Shown here: positions 15,335 to 23,015 of the stretch, one piece after another | Position numbering within the stretch: the stretch's first letter is position 1 | How the letters are laid out: the number at the start of each line of letters is the position of its first letter | Origin: CAZJGG01 sp964545475 | GTDB taxonomy: Bacteria; Bacillota; Clostridia; Lachnospirales; JAISER01 | Reading direction: 5' to 3' | Assembly: GCA_964545475.1 (NCBI GenBank) | Contig: CAZJGG010000016.1 | Coordinates: 1-49,669, forward strand | Length of the DNA: 49,669 bases | Program-made: the position numbers and the translations under genes | Notes under the pieces: model-generated | The model's database searches: none | Seen by the model: only the letters and a program-made list of their open reading frames with translations | What the model was told of the DNA's origin: nothing

Positions 15335-17569
15335 ATGAGCAGGAGTAATAAGTTCGTTTCTCTAAGCACAAGGTTGACAATAACATTAGTTTTTATTTTA
15401 ATTCTTCTATCTCTGTCCATTGGCGTTTTCAGCTACTTTGTTTATAGAGGCGAGGCAATACGGCTTAAAGGAAAAATAGCAGAGGCGGCAGCAAGTTCCA
15501 TATCATCCCTAATAGACCCGGAAGAATTTATGGAAATTGTTCAGACAGGAGAAAAAACTTCTTATCAACTACAGATGCAGAAAAATTTTGAAACAGTTAA
15601 AACCAGCACGGGTATGTCTTATATGTACGCCCTCGTTAAGCATTCCGACGGCAAAAGCTACAGATATATTTTTATAGATGGTGTTCCCGGTCTTGCACCA
15701 AGCTTTGGGGATCTTGATAGCATAGAGGAATACGGCGAAGCTTCTTTAAGGTGTTATGACGGCGGTCAAAATACTATAAGCAATATTTATAAGCCGGCAG
15801 GATATGACTATATGGTTTCCGGCTATACCCCGATATTTGATTCAAACAAAAATGTTATAGGTATTGTTGGGGCAGACATAGACGCAGGAGAAGTTGTTGA
15901 CCATCTTAACGAATTTAGAAATAAAGTTTTCTTAGTAGTTACCTTTTTAATACTATTATTCAGCTTTTTAGCAAGGATGTATATAATTGCCAGCATTAAA
16001 AATCCAATAAACGCTTTAACAGATATGTCTCACAAAATTGTTGACGGTGATCTTGATTTTAATATTAACATATCTTCTAAAGACGAAATTGGACTGCTTG
16101 CAAATAACTTTATGACTGTAAGGTCTACCTTTAATAACCTTATTGATAGTATTAAAGATATGACTGAAGAACATGCAAAAGGCAACTTTGAAGCATTTAT
16201 TGACATTTCTAACTATAACGGCGTGTACCATAATGTTGCCGACGGTGTAAATCAAATGGCTGCTGAATATGTAAAAGAAACAAGTGATATATTAGACACA
16301 GTTTCTGCTTTTGGTGCTGGTAATTTTAATGCTACATTAAGAGCATTTCCAGGTAAAAAGGCAAGTGTAAATGAAATAATTGAGAAGCTCCGTATCACGT
16401 TTAAAGATATTGATTCTGAAATTAAAAACCTTACTAACGGGGATTTGTCCAGGCAAATAGACTATACCCAGTTTGAAGGCAGCTGGGGCGTTATGATTAG
16501 CGGTCTCAACAGCCTGTTAAAGGCTATGATAGAGCCTATAAAGGAATCCGTTGGCGTTTTAAGCAAAATGTCAAAAGGAGATTTTAACGAAAAAATCCGA
16601 GGGGATTATAAAGGTGATTTCGGGCTTATTAAGGATTCGTTAAATACAATGCAAGATGTTATTTCTAATTATATTAAAGAAATAAGTTATCTTCTAGGAG
16701 AAATGTCTTCGCAAAACCTTGATATTTCCATACAGCGTGAGTATATAGGGGAGTTTTCGGAAATAAAAGATGCAATTAATATGATTATAAATACATTTAA
16801 TCGCATTCTATCGGAACTAGGGAGCTCGGCTTCTCATTTTTCAAGCGATTCAAATAGAATTCATACCTATAGCTTAGAGTTATCCCAAGGAGCAGACAGG
16901 CAAATAAGTGCTGTTGAGGAGCTTACATGCATTATTAATAATATAGAAACCCAAACTATTAAAAACGCAGAAATAGCAATAAAGGCTAATGAGTTTACTT
17001 CTGAAGCAAAGAAAAACACTGAAACTGGTAACAAGGTTATGCAGGAAATGCTTAATGCTATGCAGGACATTAACGAATCTTCAATAAATATTTCAAAAAT
17101 AATTAAAGTTATTGAAGATATTGCATTCCAAACAAATCTCCTTGCCCTTAACGCAGCCGTTGAAGCAGCAAGAGCAGGGGAACACGGCAAAGGCTTTGCG
17201 GTTGTTGCAGAGGAAGTAAGAAGCCTTGCAGGCAGAAGCCAGGAAGCTGCTAAAAATACAACTTCATTAATAGAAAGTTCCGTTTTGAAAGCGGCGGAAG
17301 GCACTAAAGTGGCTCACGAAACAGCGAAAATGCTTGATGCGATTTCCGAAGAAATCACTGTTGTTTCAACTTATATTAATGATATTGCGGAAATATCCAT
17401 GGATCAAAGAGAAAACTTGAAGCAGCTTAACATTAGCATAACTGACGTTACTCACGTTACCCAAGCAAATACAGAAATAAGCCGTAACTGCTTTGAATTT
17501 TCTGAAAAACTTTCTACACAAGCAGATAATATTCAAAATATGATTGCACAATTTAAACTTAAGGGTTAA
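15335..17569 (+). CDS. Methyl-accepting chemotaxis protein with Cache-like sensor and poly-HAMP
   Basis: This 744-aa receptor has TM1 at about 15-37 and an extracytoplasmic sensor at 38-196. The latter ends in a Cache-like pattern (YMVSGYTPIFDSNKNVIGIVG), suggesting a small-ligand sensor. TM2 is at about 197-220. Six HAMP-like units follow (GDLDFNI, GNFEAFI, GNFNATL, GDLSRQI, GDFNEKI, and a last NLDISI lacking the Gly). The signalling tip has NAAVEAARAGEHGKG and EEVRSLAGRSQEA. GGAGG precedes the ATG. It is clearly co-transcribed with the upstream CZB-type receptor. Their cytoplasmic halves are similar while their sensors differ, as after duplication and sensor exchange. A strong terminator follows. 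Confidence 0.93.
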   Translation: MSRSNKFVSLSTRLTITLVFILILLSLSIGVFSYFVYRGEAIRLKGKIAEAAASSISSLIDPEEFMEIVQTGEKTSYQLQMQKNFETVKTSTGMSYMYALVKHSDGKSYRYIFIDGVPGLAPSFGDLDSIEEYGEASLRCYDGGQNTISNIYKPAGYDYMVSGYTPIFDSNKNVIGIVGADIDAGEVVDHLNEFRNKVFLVVTFLILLFSFLARMYIIASIKNPINALTDMSHKIVDGDLDFNINISSKDEIGLLANNFMTVRSTFNNLIDSIKDMTEEHAKGNFEAFIDISNYNGVYHNVADGVNQMAAEYVKETSDILDTVSAFGAGNFNATLRAFPGKKASVNEIIEKLRITFKDIDSEIKNLTNGDLSRQIDYTQFEGSWGVMISGLNSLLKAMIEPIKESVGVLSKMSKGDFNEKIRGDYKGDFGLIKDSLNTMQDVISNYIKEISYLLGEMSSQNLDISIQREYIGEFSEIKDAINMIINTFNRILSELGSSASHFSSDSNRIHTYSLELSQGADRQISAVEELTCIINNIETQTIKNAEIAIKANEFTSEAKKNTETGNKVMQEMLNAMQDINESSINISKIIKVIEDIAFQTNLLALNAAVEAARAGEHGKGFAVVAEEVRSLAGRSQEAAKNTTSLIESSVLKAAEGTKVAHETAKMLDAISEEITVVSTYINDIAEISMDQRENLKQLNISITDVTHVTQANTEISRNCFEFSEKLSTQADNIQNMIAQFKLKG

Positions 17570-17575
17570 TATATT

Positions 17576-17634
17576 GAGAGTTGGATTAAAATTATACCTT
17601 GTGTAATTTTAATCCAACTCTCGTTGTTTTTTAT
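17576..17634 (+). terminator. Rho-independent terminator of the chemoreceptor pair
   Basis: A 19-bp perfect stem (17576-17594 with 17604-17622), a 9-nt loop and then gttgttttttatt make a strong terminator just 6 bp after the receptor stop. Confidence 0.92.
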
Positions 17635-17635
17635 T

Positions 17636-17735
17636 AGAGCCTGTTCAGGATCTCGCTTTTGGTGGATTTTTGAGCAAATTTTTTGAGGCAACCGCTAAAG
17701 CGACTTTTCGACTTCGTCGAACTCACGTTAAATTA
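17636..17735. repeat. Hybrid repeat: family A left arm joined to family B fragment
   Basis: 17636-17687 matches the left arm of the palindrome at 12936 (agagcctgt.c.....tctcgctttt.gtggatttt.gagcaaatttttt). The match ends abruptly, and 17691-17735 matches the family B fragment at 46-90. The join lies immediately upstream of prmA. The open frame through it (from 17670) is continuous with prmA but is probably not translated. Confidence 0.75.
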
Positions 17736-17756
17736 CAAATAAAAGGAATGATTATT

Positions 17757-18731
17757 TTGGAATGGCTTGAAATAAAGTTAAATACATTAAGCGAGGCTAT
17801 AGAGCCTGTTTGCGGAGTTCTTTACGAGGCTGGAATAACAGGGCTTCAAATTGATGATTTATATGAAATGCAAGATTTTTTAGCAAACACTAAAGGAAAT
17901 TGGGATTATGTGGAGGATGCATTACTTGCCCCACCGGACAGAGAACCTGTAATTATTTTTTATTTAAGTGACAACGAATATGGCCACGATATTTTGCTTT
18001 CAATAAAAAATGCCATTAAAACATTAAAAGAGAGAGTTCCGGAAATAGATTTTGGAAGCCTTTCAATTACCGTTAATAACGTAAGCGACGAGAAATGGCT
18101 TAATGAATGGAAAAAATATTACAAGCCATTTAAAATTGGAAAAAGCCTTGTTGTAAGACCGGAATGGGAAAGTTACGACAAAAAAGAAAATGAAAATGTT
18201 TTAACTATAAACCCGGGGCATCTCTTCGGAACGGGGCTTCACCAAACAACTGCTTTATGCCTTGAGGCTATTGAAAAGCATATGAAAAGCGGACTTACAG
18301 TTTTAGATTTAGGCTGCGGAAGCGGCATACTGTCTATTGCCTCCCTTATATTCGGTGCATCATACGCTTGCGCCGTGGATTTAGATGAAAACGCTGTTAA
18401 CATTGTTTACGAAAATGCAGGGCTTAACGGTTTTGATAAAAATAGTCTTAAAGTTATTGCAGAAAACGTTTTGGATGAAAAAAAGATTATTGAAAAAACT
18501 GGAAATTTATTATATAATGTTGTTGTAGCTAATATTGTTGCAGACGTTATTATAGCCATTTTGCCAATTGTGTACAACACTCTTGATAAAGACGGCATTT
18601 TTATTTCCTCAGGCATTATTGACGAGAGAATAAATGATGTTTTAAATGCTGTGGAAGATAATGGATTTTTTGTTGAGGAACAAAACCTTAAAGACGGATG
18701 GGTAATGTTGGTTTTAAAAAAGAGGGTTTGA
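17757..18731 (+). CDS. prmA: Ribosomal protein L11 methyltransferase
   Basis: PrmA trimethylates ribosomal protein L11 using S-adenosylmethionine. It is 324 aa. The N-terminal L11-recognition domain (about 1-110) starts EWLEIKLNTLSEAIEP. The Rossmann methyltransferase domain has HQTTALCLEAIE and the SAM loop TVLDLGCGSG (181-190), plus NIVADVI. I chose the TTG at 17757, 9 nt after AAAAGGA, because MEWLEI matches the family start. The ATG three codons earlier overlaps the ribosome binding site, and a longer frame upstream is repeat DNA. It opens an operon with rsmE one base downstream. Confidence 0.93.
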   Translation: MEWLEIKLNTLSEAIEPVCGVLYEAGITGLQIDDLYEMQDFLANTKGNWDYVEDALLAPPDREPVIIFYLSDNEYGHDILLSIKNAIKTLKERVPEIDFGSLSITVNNVSDEKWLNEWKKYYKPFKIGKSLVVRPEWESYDKKENENVLTINPGHLFGTGLHQTTALCLEAIEKHMKSGLTVLDLGCGSGILSIASLIFGASYACAVDLDENAVNIVYENAGLNGFDKNSLKVIAENVLDEKKIIEKTGNLLYNVVVANIVADVIIAILPIVYNTLDKDGIFISSGIIDERINDVLNAVEDNGFFVEEQNLKDGWVMLVLKKRV

Positions 18732-18732
18732 A

Positions 18733-19443
18733 ATGCCTAAATACTTTGTTTCAAAAGAACATATCAAAGATGGCTTTATAACGTTTAATGAGGAAAACGC
18801 TAGTCATTTAAAGGTAGTGCGGGCTAAACAAGGAGACGTCATTACCGTTTGTGACGGCGAACTCACGGATTATAAGTGCAAAATTGATTCAATTAGTAAA
18901 GCAAGCGCAGAGCTTACAATTTTAGAAATATGCCAGTGTATTACAGAGCCGGAAACAAAAATTACCCTGTTTCAAGCCCTGCCCAAAGGCGACAAAATGG
19001 ATTTCATTATCCAAAAAGGCGTAGAAGCCGGGGTTCATTCTATTATACCGGTGGAAACAACCAACTGCATTTCTAAAAATAAAGCTGGTAAAACTGAAAG
19101 GTGGCAAAAAATATCCGAAGCTGCGGCAAAACAATGCGGAAGAGGTATAATTCCAAAAGTATGTAACACACTAAATTTTAGTGATGCTATTAAGTTAGCA
19201 AAAAATTTAGATTATTGTGCTGTAGCTTATGAAGGCGAAAAAAATAATGGTATAAAAAACATTCCGTTATGTAAACACATCGGAATTTTTATAGGTCCCG
19301 AAGGCGGATTTGCTTGTAACGAAATAGGGCTTCTAAAAGAAAGCGGAATAGACACTGTTTCTCTCGGAAAGCGGATATTGAGGACGGAAACGGCTGGCTT
19401 TGCCGCTATACTCATAATACTTTATATTCAGGGGGATTTATAA
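18733..19443 (+). CDS. rsmE: 16S rRNA (uracil-1498-N3) methyltransferase
   Basis: RsmE methylates N3 of U1498 in 16S rRNA. It is 236 aa, typical of the family. An N-terminal PUA-like domain (HLKVVRAKQGDVITVCDG) precedes a SPOUT methyltransferase domain. The latter has LPKGDKMDFIIQKGVEAGV, the trefoil knot IGIFIGPEGGF and SLGKRILRTETA near the C-terminus. It begins one base after prmA, an order common in Firmicutes. Its stop overlaps the next start as TAATG, so translation is coupled to the receiver-domain gene that follows. Confidence 0.95.
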   Translation: MPKYFVSKEHIKDGFITFNEENASHLKVVRAKQGDVITVCDGELTDYKCKIDSISKASAELTILEICQCITEPETKITLFQALPKGDKMDFIIQKGVEAGVHSIIPVETTNCISKNKAGKTERWQKISEAAAKQCGRGIIPKVCNTLNFSDAIKLAKNLDYCAVAYEGEKNNGIKNIPLCKHIGIFIGPEGGFACNEIGLLKESGIDTVSLGKRILRTETAGFAAILIILYIQGDL

Positions 19444-19817
19444 TGGACAAAATAAGAATTTTCATCGTAGACGACAACATTGCTATTAGAACCATTCTCT
19501 CCAATCTCTTAAAAAAAGAAGAGGATTTTGAAGTTGTTGGAGAAATAGGTTCAGGGCAGGGCAGCGTAATAATGCTGGAAGAGGTAAATCCCGACATTGT
19601 AATTTTAGAAGCTTCCGTAAGCGGAGGTATGAAAATTGATGATGTCATAAAAGAAATGAAAAATATTAAGCCTGATGTAAAAGTTGTATTAGCTGCGGAT
19701 ACATTTTCTTTGAATGATTTAAACGGAGGATCAATGCTTTTGGCAGACGATTTAATAGGAAAACCGTTTAAAAAGGAAGTATTATACAGGGTTGTGAGGG
19801 AATGCGCCAAAAAATAA
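19443..19817 (+). CDS. Stand-alone receiver-domain protein with altered phosphorylation site
   Basis: This 124-aa protein consists only of a CheY-like receiver domain. The acidic pair DD (residues 10-11) and the conserved Lys107 in GKPF are present. The phosphoacceptor position reads PDIVILE, so it is Glu56 instead of Asp, and the usual Thr/Ser near 84 is Ala (VVLAAD). By family knowledge it should not be phosphorylated normally and may be locked in one state. There is no output domain and no histidine kinase nearby. It overlaps rsmE by 1 bp and the cysteine desulfurase gene by 16 bp, so it is embedded in a ribosome/tRNA modification operon. Its partner is unknown. Confidence 0.85.
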   Translation: MDKIRIFIVDDNIAIRTILSNLLKKEEDFEVVGEIGSGQGSVIMLEEVNPDIVILEASVSGGMKIDDVIKEMKNIKPDVKVVLAADTFSLNDLNGGSMLLADDLIGKPFKKEVLYRVVRECAKK

Positions 19818-20932
19818 TATATTTGGACAACGCTTCAACAACAAAACCCGATAAAGACGGGATAGAAGTGGCGTTAAGCGTTATTAATGAAAATTATGCA
19901 AACCCGTCTTCTCTACATTTTATGGGAATAAGCGCAAATAAAAATGTTGAAGCCTCAAGGGAGAAAATTGGGGCTTTGTTAAATTGCCCGCCGGACTGGG
20001 TTTATTTTACTTCTGGCGGAACAGAAGCTAATAATATGGTTATTTCAGGTGTATATAACGGAAGCAGGAGCTCAGGGTTTATAACAAACAAAGCCGAGCA
20101 CCCTAGCGTTTCGGAAGTATATTCCCGGCTAGAAGAAAAAGGCACGGCGGTAGATTTTGTTTCAATAAAAAATGGGCAAGTTGACATAACGGAGCTTTTG
20201 AACTTGATAAACGAAAACACCGCTCTAGTTAGTGTTATGCACGTTAATAACGAAACAGGAGAAATCCACGACATAAACGAAATAGGCAAATTAATTAAAC
20301 AAAAAAATAAAAAAACAATGTTCCATGCCGACTGTGTTCAGTCTTTCGGCAAACACCAAATAAGCATGGAGAATGTTGACGCAATAACTATAAGTGCTCA
20401 TAAAATCCACGGTTTAAAAGGAACAGGGGCGGCAGTAATTAAAAGGGGTACAAAGCTTACTCCTCTTTTTTATGGAGGTCATCAGCAGATGAAGATGCGC
20501 CCGGGTACGGAAAACACCCCAGGTATTGCGGCCTTTGGAGTTTGCGCAGAAAAGATGTATGGGGATATGGCTTCACATTACACATATGTTAAAGAGCTGA
20601 AAGATGTATTTCTAAACGGAATTTCGGATTTGGAAATCCATGTTAACGGTAAAAACACAACCCCTTATATTTTAAACGTAAGTTTTATAGGCGTAAAAGC
20701 GGAGGTTATGGTTAGCGCCCTTTCTTCCAAAGGGATTTGCGCTTCAACAGGAGCAAGCTGCCATGCAGGGGCAAATAAAAAAAATATTTTAGAGCATTAC
20801 GGTTATTCAAAAGAAATAACGGAATCTGCCGTTAGGTTCAGTTTTTCCCATGAAAACACTTTAGAGGAAATTTATGAATGTATTAAAGTTTTAAAAAAGC
20901 AGATTAATTTTTTAAGAAAGTTCGGTAAATAA
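19802..20932 (+). CDS. NifS/IscS-type cysteine desulfurase (probable ThiI partner)
   Basis: This PLP enzyme takes sulfur from cysteine as a protein persulfide. It is 376 aa. It has IYLDNASTTKPD, SGGTEANNM, the PLP Lys in SAHKIHGLKG (Lys201) and the active Cys in STGASCHAG (Cys320). The gene ends 7 bp before thiI, the nifZ-thiI arrangement of Firmicutes, so it probably supplies sulfur for 4-thiouridine in tRNA. No iscU or sufU gene adjoins it, which argues against a dedicated Fe-S cluster role, although that is possible. The start overlaps the end of the receiver gene by 16 bp. Confidence 0.93.
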   Translation: MRQKIIYLDNASTTKPDKDGIEVALSVINENYANPSSLHFMGISANKNVEASREKIGALLNCPPDWVYFTSGGTEANNMVISGVYNGSRSSGFITNKAEHPSVSEVYSRLEEKGTAVDFVSIKNGQVDITELLNLINENTALVSVMHVNNETGEIHDINEIGKLIKQKNKKTMFHADCVQSFGKHQISMENVDAITISAHKIHGLKGTGAAVIKRGTKLTPLFYGGHQQMKMRPGTENTPGIAAFGVCAEKMYGDMASHYTYVKELKDVFLNGISDLEIHVNGKNTTPYILNVSFIGVKAEVMVSALSSKGICASTGASCHAGANKKNILEHYGYSKEITESAVRFSFSHENTLEEIYECIKVLKKQINFLRKFGK

Positions 20933-20939
20933 TAAAGAT

Positions 20940-22115
20940 ATGAAAAAAGTTATTTTAGTAAAATACGGAGAAATAGCTTTAAGGGGCAAAAACAGATACT
21001 TATACGAAAACAGCCTTATTAAAGCAATTTATAAAAATATAGGTTATAACAACGGATTTTCCATAAGAAAAGAGCAGGGCAGGCTGTTAGTTGAAAGAAT
21101 GGATGGCAGCGATATTGATTTCGCCTCAGTAACACCTAAGATAAAAATTGTTTTAGGGGTTGTGGCGGTTTGTCCTTGTTTTAAAACCGAAGATATGTCT
21201 ATTGGAAGTTTAAGGGAAATAGCGCTTAATTATATAAGTGGTATAATGGGAGAAAATCATTTTACATTTAAAGTTGAATCAAAAAGGGCAAATAAAAAGT
21301 ATCCCCTTACATCTCAAGACATTTCAAGAGAAATCGGCGGATATATTTATAACTCTATGGATAATGCTGATGTAAACGTTAAAAATCCCGAGCTAGTTCT
21401 GTTTGTGGAGCTTCGCAACTTTGCCTATGTATATGCTAATGCAGAGCCGGGTTTCGGCGGCCTTCCAGTTGGCTCTTCCGGCAGGGGCATGGTGCTTTTG
21501 TCCGGCGGAATAGACAGCCCGGCAGCAGCATTTTTAATGGCAAAAAGAGGGGTATATATTGAAGCAGTTTATTTCCACTCTCCGCCGTTTACTCAAGAGC
21601 AAGCGCTAATCAAAGTTATGGACTTGGCAAAACAGCTTGCACGCTTTACGGGAGGGCTAAAGCTTTATGTAGTTAACTTTACTGAGGTTCAAACATTTCT
21701 TTACGAAAACGTTCCCCACGACAAATTAACTATATTTTTAAAAAGAGCTATGCTTAGAATTGCTCAAATGGCGGCGGAAAAAAACAAATGCCAATGTCTT
21801 ATAACCGGGGATTCCGTAGGGCAGGTTGCAAGCCAAACATTGCAGGCTATTGAAGCGGTGGAATCTGCAACGGTGCTTCCAATAATACGCCCTCTTGCCG
21901 GAATGGACAAAACCGAAATAACAAAGCTTGCGTCAAAAATAGGAACTTTTGATATCTCTATACGCCCTTATAATGACTGCTGCACTTTATTTGTGGCAAA
22001 ACACCCGGAAACACGCCCTAAAACTTCTGTAATAGAAAAAATTGAAGCTCACTTAGCTGAACTTGAAGATTTGCTAAGAAACGCTTTTGAAAATATAAAT
22101 TTATATGAATTATAA
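20940..22115 (+). CDS. thiI: tRNA 4-thiouridine sulfurtransferase
   Basis: ThiI activates U8 of tRNA with ATP and inserts sulfur; in some species it also serves thiazole synthesis. It is 391 aa. An N-terminal ferredoxin-like part begins KKVILVKYGEIALRGKN. A THUMP domain spans about 60-165, and a PP-loop ATPase domain has LLSGGIDSPAA (187-197). The C-terminal rhodanese domain of the E. coli enzyme is absent, as in Bacillus-type ThiI, so sulfur must come directly from the neighbouring desulfurase. No clear Shine-Dalgarno precedes the ATG; translation probably depends on coupling to the upstream gene. Confidence 0.96.
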   Translation: MKKVILVKYGEIALRGKNRYLYENSLIKAIYKNIGYNNGFSIRKEQGRLLVERMDGSDIDFASVTPKIKIVLGVVAVCPCFKTEDMSIGSLREIALNYISGIMGENHFTFKVESKRANKKYPLTSQDISREIGGYIYNSMDNADVNVKNPELVLFVELRNFAYVYANAEPGFGGLPVGSSGRGMVLLSGGIDSPAAAFLMAKRGVYIEAVYFHSPPFTQEQALIKVMDLAKQLARFTGGLKLYVVNFTEVQTFLYENVPHDKLTIFLKRAMLRIAQMAAEKNKCQCLITGDSVGQVASQTLQAIEAVESATVLPIIRPLAGMDKTEITKLASKIGTFDISIRPYNDCCTLFVAKHPETRPKTSVIEKIEAHLAELEDLLRNAFENINLYEL

Positions 22116-22124
22116 GGCGGTCTT

Positions 22125-22946
22125 ATGAAATTTATATTATTTATTAAAGAGCTTTTTCACGAAATTTCAAATGACGAAGTCTTTCCACTTGCTAGCGAAA
22201 TGACTTATAAAACCTTTTTATCCCTATTTCCGTTTCTTTTATTTCTTACAAGCGTATTATCGTTTTTTAACTTGGACGAAAATATGCTTATAAATTTTGC
22301 AAGCCCAATAGTTTCCCCAAGAATAACAGATTTAATTTTAGATATAATATCCGAAAATAGAGGGCAAAGGCACGGTACTATCCTTTCATTAAGCTTAATT
22401 ATTACTATTTATTCATCTTCATCCGGCTTTAGAGCTTTTATGCGGGGTATAAACCGAGCATACGGTTTAAAGGATACCCGGCATTTTATACTTCGGGTTG
22501 TGTTATCCATGTGCTTAACTATAATATTTTCAGTAGCAATAACATTATCTCTAGTTGTCCTTATTTTCGGAGACACAATTAAGAAGTTTATATACGAAAT
22601 ACTCCCGCCTTTTGCAGAAATACAATTTACAGGAGATTTTTTACAGCTTTTGCTAACTCTTGCGGTTCTTCTTATAGTTGCTCTTTCCACAATGTTAATT
22701 TTTAAAATCTCTATAGACCACAAAACAAAATTCAAGCACCTATATAAAGGCGCTGTATTTACAGTTTTAATGTGGGTTTTGTCTTGCAGCGGATTTAATT
22801 ATTATATAAACAATTTTTCACGCTTCGGAAAACTCTACGGAACAATCGGAAGCGTGTTCATCCTTGTTGTGTGGATAAATATGCTTGTAATAATAATGCT
22901 TACAGGAAGCGAATTAAACGCAATGTTTGATAAAGGTTTTAAGTGA
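22125..22946 (+). CDS. YihY/BrkB-family membrane protein
   Basis: This 273-aa integral membrane protein fits the YihY (BrkB-like, UPF0761) family. It shows the N-terminal ASEMTYKTFLSLFPFLLFL segment, here as EMTYKTFLSLFPF; about six hydrophobic helices; SSSGFRAFMRGINRAYG; and the C-terminal FGKLYGTIGSVFILVVWINM region. The family was once called ribonuclease BN by mistake; its true function is not settled, with transport or flippase roles proposed. GGCGG lies 5 nt before the ATG. It is the last gene of the prmA operon and is followed by a bidirectional terminator. Confidence 0.9.
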   Translation: MKFILFIKELFHEISNDEVFPLASEMTYKTFLSLFPFLLFLTSVLSFFNLDENMLINFASPIVSPRITDLILDIISENRGQRHGTILSLSLIITIYSSSSGFRAFMRGINRAYGLKDTRHFILRVVLSMCLTIIFSVAITLSLVVLIFGDTIKKFIYEILPPFAEIQFTGDFLQLLLTLAVLLIVALSTMLIFKISIDHKTKFKHLYKGAVFTVLMWVLSCSGFNYYINNFSRFGKLYGTIGSVFILVVWINMLVIIMLTGSELNAMFDKGFK

Positions 22947-22956
22947 TGCATAGTCA

Positions 22957-22996
22957 AAAAAGTAGAGCCTCGCATTTTTGCTAGGCTCTACTTTTT
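22957..22996. terminator. Bidirectional terminator between convergent genes
   Basis: A 14-bp perfect stem (aaaaagtagagcct / aggctctacttttt) with a 12-nt loop lies between the convergent YihY gene and the stalk-domain gene. A- and T-runs on both sides allow use in either direction. Confidence 0.9.
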
Positions 22997-23015
22997 ATTG
23001 TAACTATCTCTAACA

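Noticed and set aside
17670..17756. Longer N-terminus for PrmA
   Set aside because: The extra residues are coded by repeat DNA shared with other intergenic sites, and AAAAGGA plus TTG gives the family start.
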